In this document: positions 46,161-56,928 of the stretch, piece after piece | Numbering within the stretch: position 1 is the stretch's first letter | Layout: each line of letters opens with the position of its first letter | Source: Haliotis asinina | Taxonomy: Eukaryota > Mollusca > Gastropoda > Lepetellida > Haliotidae | DNA length: 64,000 bases | Direction: 5' to 3' | Assembly (NCBI RefSeq): GCF_037392515.1 | Contig: NC_090290.1 | Coordinates: forward strand, 40,075,753-40,139,752 | Made by a program: the position numbers and the translations under genes | The notes under the pieces: model-generated | The model's input: only the letters and a program-made list of their open reading frames with translations | Databases searched by the model: none | What the model was told of the DNA's origin: nothing

Positions 46161-47320
46161 TGCTACAGACGACGATAGTTAAGGCAAACAAGAGGTATTG
46201 TTTACATGTATGATTTTCCATTATATGTTTTGGTAAAAGCGGCGTAAAACCATATTCACTTACACAATACCTTACGCATTGCTATTCCTTGAGTACATTA
46301 TATCAATAGCGAGGTGAGTATCATCATTTCGAAATATGCTTTCTGATGACAATCTACAATGCATTTTAGTGTAATTCTAATTAGTGTGGCCATTGAGAGA
46401 TTCAGTAAAACAACATTTAAAGGTATCCCTAGGGCTTGGTACCGCAACAGCGTCCACTCCATGTTGTTGCTGGATATGAAAATGGTCAAAACGATTTCAG
46501 TTGTATGCTGTGCAAAGAACATCTTGACATCATAGAAAAAAGTCTCGCTAAAATTCTGTAAGTTCTCTCCAATCACCAGTGAGCGCACAACGAATCTCAT
46601 TTACTCGTAGCCACGAAATCTGCCCTCTTCGCGGACGCAGACTTGAGCGTGACGTACTCCTGACCCACGGTACACACTGGTCCTGACGTCGGCAGCCTCA
46701 ACGTAAATGAATCTTGTGGCCCACACCGGTCGTTTGCGGTGGAGAAGGGGAGATATAAACCTAACGTGCGCTTCTCACTATATATTAGGTTATCTCTTGT
46801 TTTCCCAGTATATCCGCATTTGAGGTTTTTGTTTCTTAGGGAGAGGTTTCACTTCGTTAGTAAGATCGCTTCCCAGGTTTTACTTTTCGCTAGTAAAACC
46901 GCTTCCCAGAGTTTATTTTTCCTAACTTTATACGAACATCAACATTCAAACGATACATGAGTGTTTGAAATCAACTGAAAAATATCGTTCAAGATTAAAG
47001 TCACACTAGAATGGTTTTTCTCATCCGTTGGCAAATGCTCTCCCGCACGGCCACCGGGCCGGCGAAGGTAGAAGGGTTAAATTATCTATTTATGGTTACT
47101 GTCATTAAATTGATTTTACGCGCTTCAGTTATTGTTATGTAGCTTCATTAAACGATCATCTACATTGTAAGTACCCATTGACTGTATATATGGTTGTGAA
47201 AACACGCCTCCGAGGTTTTGGTTGACAATGTAAAACCACGCGTGTTCAGTTACAGCAAACATGTCACAAATGACCTCATATGCATTTCACACGTGCAATC
47301 CGTGTTTTTCATATTTATAG
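46161..47320. other. Gene-free stretch
   Basis: 46226-46263 is a SINE tail scrap (AAGCGGCGTAAAACC). 46853-46918 is a 33-bp tandem pair (TTCG(T/C)TAGTAA.A.CGCTTCCCAG). The minus-strand frame 46298-46600 (100 codons) has a hydrophobic stretch but no family motif, so I do not call it a gene. Confidence 0.45.
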
Positions 47321-47640
47321 GCTACAAAGTCAAGGTTTGTATGTGAACTTGCATTTTCATCAATTTCAAACAGCCACACGGTTTAGTATTGTTTAATATA
47401 CTAAACATTTAAACATTGAAAACGAACAATGTCCAAATTTAACAGTCAAGTTTTCAATTTAGCTGAGTATATATAGGCTACAAAGCCAAGGTTTGTAGGT
47501 GAACTTAAAATTTCGAGAATGAAAATCTACACACGGTTTACTACTGTTTGTGTTTATAATTGTAAATTTCTTTGAATAAACAGAGAAAAAGAACAATTTT
47601 ATTAGTGTCACGTTTTCGATTTTACTGACTTTGGATGCAG
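47321..47640 (+). repeat. Tandem duplication, about 150 bp x 2
   Basis: Copies start near 47321 and 47471. Both contain ATATAGGCTACAAAG.CAAG, GTTTGTA.GTGAACTT, CACACGGTTTA.TA.TGTTT and ..AACAATTT. The second copy includes a TATATATA motif. It lies at the left edge of the duplicated upstream unit of receptor gene 2. Confidence 0.65.
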
Positions 47641-48968
47641 CACATGCTAGCTCACGTTCCATCTAACGTGCCGCCCACCTCTGTTATATATTTCAAAACG
47701 TAGTGTTTACTTAGGTTGTGGTTGTACATCAACCAGACAAATGTATCCTGTGTTTTTGACCAATATCGTTTGTCTTTCGTATATCCACGCAAAGATTTAA
47801 GGTTCAGTATGTGTGTTACTGTCAACAGTGAGAATAGGATCTGGATGTTTCATGTTGAATACATTCACCAGTAATGAATGTCAGTCAATGCCCAGTGCAT
47901 TACCTCCAAATCGCCTGCAAACATTCTCTAATGGCAAAAACGCAAAAGCTGTTAGCACTCGTATTAGCTACTTTTTATCATTGTTCTCAGCAGCTTAAGT
48001 TAGATGTGAGCACACGTGACAGTTCATTAGCGGAATCCACCACCCTCCAGTGTATACCCATTCAGTTACACAAGATTCACTACAATATAGTTCCTCTCAT
48101 TTCTGACTTCGGATTATCAGAAAGAAACTCAGTTATCAAGTGATGTGCATTGACGGACATTGGATCTTTCAGATAATCGTCTTTCCTTTTGTGATGCTAA
48201 GGCGTCGGGTTCAATAGCAAATATAGCACTTATCATGTGCTTTGTTCACGCAGACTTCGGTTTCTGTAGAACATATCCCCTTTCACTGTGTGATACTAGT
48301 ACTTACTTTGGGAACCACGGAAAATAAGAGTCTCCCAACCTGTGATACGCATATGCCTTTGTGGACCTTCGAGTTGTCAGAAACGTTGCCTATGATTGTG
48401 TGTTGCTGGAGCTGACTTTGGGGTTTATACAAGGCATTTGCGTCAGATTTGCTTTCAGGGTTTGGTGTTACCGGAATGTAACATAGCATAACATAAATGG
48501 ATGTTTCTTGTGCTCCACAGTCCACCCAGAGAACACTCAATGCGCTACATATAAACAGAGTGTCCAGAGTTGATGAGGAAGATATGACAGTTCGTGACAA
48601 TGACCCTGAGAATACAAGGCGTTCGCCTGTGATTTGCTTTTGAGAACATTTGTGTCAGCGGAATACAAGGCATTTGCCTCTGGTTTGCTCTCAGGACTTT
48701 GGTGTTATCGGAATACAAGGCATTTGTCCCTGATATGCTTTTGAGAAATTTCGTGTTATCTGAATACAGGATAATATTTTTGTTTTATTTGCTGTCTTTG
48801 GTGTTATCGGAATACAAGGTACTTGGTTTTTTGAGGACCTTGATGTTAAATAAAAGGTCTGTTGATTTGATTTTTCATTACTGACTTTGCTTCGCGGTAT
48901 ACTACTGATTGGTTTCAGTGCCGACAAAACAGGATAATTGCTAGTGATCAACAGTTTACACTGCAGAC
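47640..48968 (+). repeat. Duplicated 5' flank of receptor gene 2
   Basis: About 1.3 kb that aligns in order with 53619-54587 and 60213-61692: GTGTTACTGTCA, TGAATRTCAGTC(A/G)ATG, TCTAATGGCAAAAACRCAA, GTGACA(G/A)TTCATTA.(C/T)GGAA, CCAGTGTA, TGTGTGTTG.TGGA.CTGAC, and finally TACACTGCAGACATG at the start codon. It therefore duplicated together with the coding sequence and probably holds the promoter. Confidence 0.75.
48615..48850 (+). repeat. 50-bp repeats upstream of receptor gene 2 (about 5 copies)
   Basis: Degenerate head-to-tail units of the form GGAATACAAGGCATTTG, CCT.TGRTTTGCTTT, GAGGACTTTGGTGTTATC. They end about 120 bp before the start codon. May be 5' UTR or promoter; not coding. Confidence 0.75.
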
Positions 48969-50114
48969 ATGGGACTTCTTAGGTATACAGCATGGGCTAT
49001 TTGTTGCATTAGTTTGTTGAGATGTTGTTGTGGCGAAATAGACCCTCAGAGACGACGACAGGTGCAACTGAGGCAGGAACTCCTTCAAAACTACTCCAGT
49101 GCCATATCGCCGCAGGGGACGAACATGCGAGTAAACGTTTCAGTAAGCTTTGCCCCTATAGCTGTTGTCGCCGTGGAAGAGGCCAGTCAGATCTTTCGTC
49201 TAAGCGGCACGCTGACTTTGTCTTGGACAGATCCTTGGTTGTCATGGAACATCAGCAATGGTATTTTACGCCTTAACTTTGATCATGATGAGATATGGAC
49301 ACCAGACTTCATAATTCCAAACGGTGTGGGAGACAAGATTTCCTCCTTAAGAGCTAGCATGCCTATCTCCGTAGACTTTGCCGGAAGAACACTCATGTTC
49401 ATTATTGATGAATTCGAGACAATTTGCAATTTAGATGTGACAAGGTATCCCTATGATGAACAGGTTTGTCACATGTCAGTTCTTGGTCTATTCGATACAA
49501 GTCTATATCTTGGAGATCAAGATTTCATCAAGATATTTTCTGAATATTTTACTGGCAGCAGTGAGTGGGAGTTGGTCAACACTACTTTCCACCAGGAGCA
49601 TCTGCAATCAGTCTTTTCAATCTTACCTTACGTTGACATCCAATTCCACCTTCGGCGTCTCAGCATCTTCTACACCCTCAGCGTCATCTTTCCCATGTGT
49701 CTCCTCTCCTTCCTCAACGCCTGTGTATTCCTGTTGCCTGCTGCCTCTGGGGAGAAGGTCTCCTTCCTCGTCTCCATCTTCGTGTCCGGAGCGGTGTTCC
49801 TCAACTACATCAACGATGCTATCCCAAAGTCCGGCATCGCCTCGCGTCTGACAATCTACCTTGTTTTGCTTCTGTCACAGAGTGCTCTGGCTCTGCTGGC
49901 CACAATTCTGGTGATGAACATCCACCACCGACAGGGAGCGCTGCTTAGTTTCTGTCGTCTGAATGTCAAGGTCACAAATATGAACAACAAACCTAGTGCA
50001 TGGAATGAAACCCGGGATGTCCCGAAAACTGAAGATGCCAGAAGACTAGATATGTTCCTGTTTGTGTTATTTGTGTTAATGGCAGCAGCCTCTATTCTTG
50101 TATTTTATGTGTAG
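48969..50114 (+). CDS. Cys-loop ligand-gated ion channel subunit, nicotinic-receptor-like, gene 2
   Basis: Intronless, 381 codons. Signal peptide about 1-22 ending in a CCCG run. Extracellular domain with WTDPWLSWN (86-94), the loop A-type motif EIWTPDFIIPNGVGDK and Cys-loop C153-C167 (CNLDVTRYPYDEQVC). The family-typical Trp in the Cys-loop is Arg here and in genes 3 and 4. Sequons include NYS, NVS, NIS and NTT. Four membrane helices follow; the TM3-TM4 loop is short and carries a further NET sequon on the cytosolic side. Position C+7 of loop B is Leu, and no vicinal Cys pair is present before YVDIQF. Over TM1-TM2 its DNA is almost identical to gene 1, although the extracellular part is clearly closer to genes 3 and 4. 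Confidence 0.94.
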   Translation: MGLLRYTAWAICCISLLRCCCGEIDPQRRRQVQLRQELLQNYSSAISPQGTNMRVNVSVSFAPIAVVAVEEASQIFRLSGTLTLSWTDPWLSWNISNGILRLNFDHDEIWTPDFIIPNGVGDKISSLRASMPISVDFAGRTLMFIIDEFETICNLDVTRYPYDEQVCHMSVLGLFDTSLYLGDQDFIKIFSEYFTGSSEWELVNTTFHQEHLQSVFSILPYVDIQFHLRRLSIFYTLSVIFPMCLLSFLNACVFLLPAASGEKVSFLVSIFVSGAVFLNYINDAIPKSGIASRLTIYLVLLLSQSALALLATILVMNIHHRQGALLSFCRLNVKVTNMNNKPSAWNETRDVPKTEDARRLDMFLFVLFVLMAAASILVFYV

Positions 50115-51165
50115 GAAAGACAAGCGAGGTTTTCACAGACACAGATTCATTTTTTTGTGTAATAGCTACTTATTGTGGATTTTCTGTGATTAACTGTTGT
50201 GCAGGACAGTGTAGTTGTGCATATTGGATGAAATGAAGTACATTATCATTTGAAGTTTGATCAAGGATACCACCTTCAAGGTCTCAGTAAGACTTCAATA
50301 CAGTGTGTGGTGAATATGTATGATCACATTTAAGAATTTGATGCATCAGTGGCAAATTGAAGTTTGACACAATTCCTTATTTTGGCTTCCCACTTTCTTC
50401 AGGCAATAATTTACCAGACATCACCTGTGCTTCTGACAGATGCTACCGATGAACAACTGGTATCATCACTATTTCATTGTGATTCATAAGCACATACTCA
50501 TATGGCAATGTTTGAATAAATCGATTGTTTACAAACCATATCGCAAAGATGCAATACTGCTGAAACAAATACATTCTTATGATATAGTCAGAATTATACA
50601 ATCGACGCTGGCTTCAGCAGACATTCTTATACTCACCTGGGAACAACCTGTCCTCTGTAAAACACTGATATTAGAAACCTTCCATGAGAATAGTACATTT
50701 ACTTTTACTCACGTGTCTCAAAGTATATTCGAAGTGCCTGCAATCGTTAATATTGGGTAAACGTCCATGTTTAATGTACACAGTGTGTGAACACCCGTGT
50801 CTGGTGTCTTATGCTGTATCCGTATGTGTACCCTTGTGAATACCCTTAGCCTGGAGATCTATGTAGGTATGTACAAATATCCGTGTCGAACACACTGTCC
50901 AAAACCGTGTGAATATCCTAGTCTAGAGACCCAAGTTAATCAAGTGTAATGACGTCATTGCATGCTCGTTTCTTGTGCATCACGTGCTATCTATCGATAA
51001 CCTAGTCATGCATAGTTTTATGCTGTACATTTGTGGAAGTCAGCATCTTGTGTGTTTTGCAGCTTCTGTAATTAAGTAGTAATTAATACTTTGTATATCA
51101 TCCATGTCTCATGCACTTTACAATGTTTTATGTCCCTTTTAATAAACAGATTTAAAAATGCAAAG
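50115..51165 (+). other. 3' UTR of receptor gene 2
   Basis: Homologous in patches to the flank after gene 4 (AGACAAGCG.GGTTTTCA, TGTTGTGCAG, GTGAACACCCGTGTCTGGTG, GGAGATCTATGTA, CATCCATGTCTCATGCACTT, ATGTTTTATGTCCCTT). The conserved block ends at a poly(A) signal, which argues that all of it is transcribed. Confidence 0.6.
51141..51146 (+). terminator. Poly(A) signal of receptor gene 2
   Basis: AATAAA about 1.03 kb after the stop codon, inside the block shared with gene 4, where the same site reads GATAAA (63718-63723). Confidence 0.6.
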
Positions 51166-52120
51166 TCTTGTTCCTTTCATTACATTATGTTTTATAACAC
51201 TTTGTTTCAACAATAAGTAGTTGGCATTGAAATATTTCCGTCTGGTATTGAACTTACGACTGTTTGACAAGAATTGCCATGAGCCAGCGCAGTGAACGCG
51301 TTTGTGACAAGCAGGCGGGGGAATAATCTGGACGAATACACTTGGCTGCTACAAGTAGATTAAGCACGTGCAAAACATGCTGACCATGGCGTGAAATCAG
51401 TAACGCTACTGTTTAACACGTGTCTCGTAGAACGATTTAGTTAATCAAAACACCATCACGACACGACTCGCACGAGGAAATTGAACTTTTCAATATTTAG
51501 AAGACAACCTGTTTTCCTCTTGTTTCAAATGGAATGTTTTGGAGGGCCATATATGCAAATTGGGGTTATTTGTCAGGTCGGGGCTCATCTAATACTTGTC
51601 ATGCAATATATTTCGATGCGTTTGGAGTCACACGCTTACTACTACCAGCAAAAATTGCTAGAGACTTTCATTAAATTCCTAGAGCGCATATGGAGCTTAC
51701 CATATTCGAGCATAATAGTTGCGAATGCGATAAATGTTTACAACATGCGTTCCTTGGGGATTTGGTCCAATATATGCTGTCCTGTCAAAGTTTAGTTATA
51801 TAACATTTTCTGCTGCACGTGTAACTCACGTTCTTGCCAACGTGTCGCCCACACGTGTTGCATAAGTAATAACAATGAGGTCAGCTTAATCGATCGCTGG
51901 CAGACAATGGGGAAGAGCACCCAACCTGGTAAAGCTAATGGCCATTGTCTCGATCAATACTGATCATGTCGTCCAGTAAATACAAGGAAAACATTATAGT
52001 TAGGAACATCATATTTGGGTAAGTATCCATTCAAACGTACTAAAATATCTTGGAACTGTCACAGTGCAATTAGTTATTGGAAAACCTTTTGCTATTACAT
52101 CTTCTAATGTCAATCTATCC
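51166..52120. other. Shared inter-gene flank
   Basis: 51600-51750 matches 63840-63980 at the right edge (TTCGATGC.TTT.GAGTCAC, AGAGACTTTCATTAAATTCC-like, ATGCGATAAATGTTT). 51790-51850 matches 60195-60240 (TTTCTGCTGCACGTG.TAACT, CACGTGTCGCC). These are further parts of the tandem unit; no coding content. Confidence 0.6.
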
Positions 52121-52250
52121 GTGAAGGTCTGGGGCAGAATAGGCCTTCAGCAACCCATGCTTGCAATAACAGGCGACTATGCTTGCCGTATGAGGCGACT
52201 AACGGGATCGGGTGGTCAGGCTCGCTGACTTGGTTGACACATGTCATAGT
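52121..52250 (+). mobile_element. SINE family A 5' half
   Basis: CCGTGAAGGTCTGGGGCAGA through GGGATCGGGTGGTCAGGCTC to TTGACACATGTCAT, then abruptly unrelated sequence. Unusual for a LINE-mobilised SINE in lacking the 3' rather than the 5' end. Confidence 0.8.
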
Positions 52251-52525
52251 CAGTATGGCCGTTGTTCTCTACAGCTAAAGCCAATATGCACTTCATTTCA
52301 AAGTGCAGTAATTTTGGGCCGTTTGTAAAAGCATTGGCATTTGCCACAGTGGCTCTCATTGCGTACAGCTAAAACGTTTTATTATTGTCATCAGATTCAG
52401 TAGAAGACAGCATCTCTCCTTTTACAACAACGGCCATACTGAAGCCAACGCGAGAGATGAGGACAAACCATTAGAGAATATATTTGCTGGAGAGTTAATT
52501 CAAGTGACATTGATTGACATTAGAG

Positions 52526-52788
52526 TGAGAGAGTTTAGCTTTACGCTGCACTCAGCAATGTTCCAGCTATATGGCGGCGGCCTGGAAATAATCGAGTCTG
52601 GACCAGTCAATCCAGTGATCAATAGCATGAACATCGACCTGCGCAATTGGGAACCGATGACATGTGGTCAACCAAGTCAGCGAACCTGACCACCCGATCC
52701 CGTTAGTCGCCTCTTACGGCAAGCACAGTCGCCTGTTATTGCAACATGGGTTGCTGAAGGTCTATTCTACCCCGGACCTTCACGGGTC
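52526..52788 (-). mobile_element. SINE family A, full length
   Basis: GAGTTTAGCTTTACGCTGCA to CCCGGACCTTCACGGGTC. It lies 270 bp from the opposing half copy at 52121. Confidence 0.88.
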
Positions 52789-53304
52789 TCTTCTTTGAAT
52801 ATATAATATGACACAAATCAATTGAAAAGGAAAAAAAGACGATAATCATTTCGAACATGTTTTCTGATAAACCTGTACAGATACATATATACGCTTCAAA
52901 AAAGAAACTTGACAAGCTGTTTGGCGTTTACATACAGAATGCATATAACTGATTCAAACATGACATCAATGCTCACAGTTGACAGAAACAACACTTTACA
53001 AATTTCCCAAACATGACTATCCAGAAAGTGTTTGGCAAAACCACAGAGATATATTAAAGGCTCTTAGTGAGAGTAAAATGTCTGACTACCATCATTATCG
53101 ATGGCAGCTTGGCAGCGGTGGCCCATAGAAAAAAGGAGATGTTGGATGCTGTCTTGAGGCATGCTTTAACAATCTTACTTAAGGAACGTATGCAATTGTT
53201 GTAGTGTCTGAGATGGCGGATTATGTTGACACTACAGTATCTCATAGATGGTCATTGAGGACCACGTTGTGTGATCAAGAAGGCCAAGATAACAGCTGGA
53301 CATT

Positions 53305-53708
53305 CTTTGTGTGTTGCAGGTGCTAGCTCATGTTCCTGGACACGTGTCGGTACACATTAGCTGTATGTTTCAAAACAATGGTATTTGCTTAGCCTCTCGC
53401 TCGGAGGCTCTTGGGGACCTTTCTTAGACGGGAATCTCCACTCATCGTTTCCAGTTCCACCAATACACCTCACTTTACGCATGTGAAACTTGTAGGACAT
53501 GGAGCTTGACATTGTAGATTGCTGCTCTTTCATTTGAATACTGGCGTGTGTGGTCCAGACAGGCAGCTGACTCAGCATTGGAATAATGTTGAGTGCTATA
53601 ATAATCATAATTGAATAACTTTGTGTGTTGCAGGTGCTAGCTCATGTTCCTGGACACGTGTCGGTACACATTAGCTGTATGTTTCAAAACAATGGTATTT
53701 GCTTAGCC
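53305..53708 (+). repeat. Identical 90-bp direct repeats flanking about 225 bp
   Basis: 53305-53394 and 53619-53708 (CTTTGTGTGTTGCAGGTGCT ... ATGGTATTTGCTTAGCC) are identical by eye. The second copy is the start of the duplicated 5' flank of gene 3. The 225 bp between include a weak SINE-like scrap (GGTCCAGACAGGCAGCTGAC). Confidence 0.9.
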
Positions 53709-54587
53709 CATGACTGTACACCATAGACAAATGGAACCTGTTTTTAAACAATATCCTTTCTGTTTAGTACATTTCCACTAATACTTTAGATTCACTAAGT
53801 GTGTTACTGTCATAGCTAATCTTGCTGTAGGATGCTTCATGTTGAATTCACCAAGCAGTGACGAATATCAGTCGATGACCCAAATTAGCAGCAGATCGCC
53901 TGCATCTCTAATGGCAAAAACACAATAGCTATTATTACTGGTACTTGCTACTGTTTTACCGTTGTTTTCACTAGCTTAAAGCCAGATGTGAGATCACCTG
54001 ACAATTCATTAATGGAAATCCTCGCCTTCCAGTGTACGTCCAGTCAGCTAGCCTCTGACGCAGTGCAAAACAGGTTCTTTCCAAGTGTGCTTCAAGGGCT
54101 TACTCCGGGTCTATCTGAAAGAAACGTAATTCTCATGTGATTTGCTTGTAGCTCTGGCGCGCTTTCAGATGATGTCCTCTCTCCCGTTGGATTTCCAGCG
54201 CTGAGTTCGGGTTCATCAGAAACAATAGCAGTTTTAATGTGATTCGCCTTTTCAGACTAGTGCCACCTTTCCCTATGCATTGCTAGTGGTCACTTTTGAT
54301 ACAGCGAAAATCTACGTATCTCACTCCGTATGACTTTGAGTCGTCGGAAACGCGGTCTCTGATTGTGTGTTGTTGGAACTGACGTTGGTGTTACAACGTA
54401 ACGTGGAAATACAACGTATTTGCCTGTGGAATTGCTTTGAGGACTTTGGTAGTTATCAGAATACAAGGTCAGTGGATGTGCTTGTGCAGACTTTGGATTC
54501 TTCAGTTCATTACGGAGTGCACTTCCTGGCATATTTGGTTCAGTTAAACAGACTAATTACCTGTGATCGACAGTTTACACTGCAGAC
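53619..54587 (+). repeat. Duplicated 5' flank of receptor gene 3
   Basis: The shortest of the three related upstream units, mainly because it has only one to two copies of the 50-bp repeat (about 54405-54470, GAAATACAACGTATTTGCCT then GTGGAATTGCTTTGAGGACT). It keeps the GATTGTGTGTTGTTGGAACT motif and the same CACTGCAGACATG start context as gene 2. Confidence 0.7.
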
Positions 54588-55730
54588 ATGAGACGTTCTA
54601 AATATATAGCATGGACAATTTGTTGCATTAGTTTGTTGAGATGTTGTTGTGGCGAAATAGACCCTGAGAGACGACGACAGGTGCAACTGAAGCAAGAACT
54701 CCTTCAAAACTACTCCAGTGCCATATCACCGTATGGGACAAACTTCCGAGTAAATGTGTCAGTGAGCTTTGCCTCTATAGCCGTTCTCGCCTTGGAAGAG
54801 GCCAGTCAGATCTTTCGTCTAAGCGGCACGCTGACTTTGTCTTGGACAGATCCTTGGTTGTCATGGAACATCAGCAATGGTATCACAAGCCTAAGGTTTG
54901 ATCATGATGAGATATGGACACCTGACTTCATAATTCCAAACGGTGTGGGTGACAAGATCTCCTCCATAAGAGCTAGCATGCCTGTCTCCGTAGACTTTGC
55001 CGGTACCTCAGTGATGTTTATCATTGATGAATTCGAGACGATTTGCGATTTGGATGTGACAAGGTATCCGTATGATGAACAGGTTTGTCACATGTCCGTT
55101 CTTGGTCTATTCGACACAAGTCTTTATTTTGAGGGCCAAGATTTTAGTAAAATTTTCTCTGAATATTTTACCGGCAGTAGTGAATGGGAACTGGTCAACA
55201 CTACTTTCCATGAGGAGTACCTTCAAACAGTCTTTGAAACTTTGCGTTACGTTGATATTGAATTCCGCCTTCGACGTCTCAGCATCTTCTACACCCTCAG
55301 CGTCATCTTCCCAATGTGTCTCCTCTCCTTCCTCAACGCCTGTGTCTTCCTGTTGCCTGCAGCTTCGGGGGAGAAGGTCTCCTTCCTCGTCTCTATCTTC
55401 GTGTCCGGAGCGGTGTTCCTCAACTACATCAACGATGCTATCCCAAAGTCCGGCAACGCCTCTCGTCTGACAATCTACCTGGTTTTGCTTCTGTCACAGA
55501 GTGCTCTGGCTCTGCTGGCCACACTTGTGGTAATGAACATCCACCACCGACAGGGAGCGCTGCTTAGTTTCTGTAAGAAGGTCAAAGTCGCAAATGGGAA
55601 AAACAAAACTAGTGCATGGAATGAAACCGGAGGTTTACAGAAAGATGAAGGCGCTGTTAGACTTGACAAGTTTCTTTTTGTGTTATTTGTGTTGATGGCA
55701 GCAGCCTCTATTTTTGTATTTTATGTGTAG
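54588..55730 (+). CDS. Cys-loop ligand-gated ion channel subunit, nicotinic-receptor-like, gene 3
   Basis: Intronless, 380 codons, closest overall to genes 2 and 4. Signal peptide with the same CCISLLRCCCGEIDPERRR ending. Cys-loop C153-C167 (CDLDVTRYPYDEQVC), WTDPWLSWN, EIWTPDFIIPNGVGDK, and after the Cys-loop HMSVLGLFDTSLYF (Leu where acetylcholine-binding subunits have Trp). TM1-TM3 match gene 4 almost base for base, including the CCAATG and GCAGCTTCGGGGG synonymous variants that separate them from genes 1 and 2. The cytosolic loop (CKKVKVANGKNKTSAW..) is short and differs from its paralogues. Its 3' flank is cut about 800 bp after the stop by an inserted gene-like segment, so the conserved poly(A) region seen after genes 2 and 4 is missing. 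Confidence 0.94.
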   Translation: MRRSKYIAWTICCISLLRCCCGEIDPERRRQVQLKQELLQNYSSAISPYGTNFRVNVSVSFASIAVLALEEASQIFRLSGTLTLSWTDPWLSWNISNGITSLRFDHDEIWTPDFIIPNGVGDKISSIRASMPVSVDFAGTSVMFIIDEFETICDLDVTRYPYDEQVCHMSVLGLFDTSLYFEGQDFSKIFSEYFTGSSEWELVNTTFHEEYLQTVFETLRYVDIEFRLRRLSIFYTLSVIFPMCLLSFLNACVFLLPAASGEKVSFLVSIFVSGAVFLNYINDAIPKSGNASRLTIYLVLLLSQSALALLATLVVMNIHHRQGALLSFCKKVKVANGKNKTSAWNETGGLQKDEGAVRLDKFLFVLFVLMAAASIFVFYV

Positions 55731-56545
55731 GAAAGACAAGCGGGGCTTTCATAGCCACAGATCCTATCGTTTTGTATAATAATTAATCACTGTTAATTTG
55801 TATACTATGTAGCTTATGTTGAATATCCTGTTTCTGTGATAAAGTGTTGTGCAGGATATTGCAGTGGATGTTGAAATACATTATTGTTTGGGGTTATGTC
55901 AAAGCTATAACCTTCAAGGTTTTAGTAAAGGTTCCACAAAAATTTATGGAGACCTTTGCATTGCAAATTTGATACAGCAGTGACAAAAATGACGTCCGAC
56001 ATAATACTTTATTTTGATCTCCCGATTTTTGTTCAGACTATATTTTCTTAGACATTGCTTGTGTTTATGTCATTTGCCACAGATGGGGCAGGATATGCTC
56101 ACATGTTCTCGAACACCTGGTATCATCACTAATTCATAGTCATTTATCAGCGAATACTCTGTAATCGTATCGCAATGTGTCAATCACTCGACAGTTTACA
56201 GATCACATCCTACAGATTTGCTGAAACAAATACATACTTATGATAAAGTCGGAATTATACAATCGACTCTGTTTTAGCAGATATTCCTCTTTTCGTGTAG
56301 GAACATCGTGTTCTCTATAGACACCCAGATTAAAAATTGTTCATGAGACTATACGTACTATTTAGTGTCAGACGTAACCTCATGCTGAACCTGATTTCGT
56401 AATGTGGATTTATGGGTACCCCAGTTTATCCGCCACGATACCCGTATCGATTACCCTTTGTATTACCTACCTTTGCAATGCCTGCCTGACTGCGTGGGTG
56501 AACATCCATGTCTAATGGTCTACGCAATGCATCATTTACGTATGG
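55731..56545 (+). other. 3' flank of receptor gene 3, truncated
   Basis: Aligns in patches with the gene 2 and gene 4 flanks up to GGGTGAACATCCATGTCTAA (about 56500-56545), then stops. No canonical poly(A) hexamer was noticed in it, so the transcript may end within the inserted segment. Confidence 0.5.
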
Positions 56546-56928
56546 GAGCTGCCGTTTGGAGTCAGGGCCGCTTGCGCACAGGTTTGACAGCCCCATTTTG
56601 ACACAGAAACTTTTTGTAGGCTGAGACACGTGGGTCCCTAAAACCGCGCGAAAATGTCTTTGTTTGCGAGCAGTTTGGCTCGTGGGCGCGATTCCTATGT
56701 TGGGGAGCCTGCAGACTCTAAAGATGCAGGTCAGATTGCGAGGGAGCGGTAACCTGAAAAGAAGACATTGAGGTAATGTGACCATAAAAATATGGTGGAT
56801 CATTGACGAAAAGTTATAGTGCTATGGAAGTTCTTTGTGGCAATATTCTCTATTTAATACCTGGGGTCCCCCTTGCCTTACACATTTCACCTTTGCCCTG
56901 ACTTATCCAACGTTGCTGAAGAAGAGAA

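Noticed and set aside
46298-46600. 100-codon minus-strand frame with hydrophobic segments, possible receptor fragment
   Set aside because: No motif of any receptor family, no splice sites fitting an extension, and ordinary composition for this AT-rich region.
49697-49948. Second-frame products inside the receptor genes (also 39076-39462, 49453-49851, 55316-55567, 62421-62672)
   Set aside because: They recur in every paralogue only because the underlying TM1-TM3 DNA is conserved; the main frame explains that.
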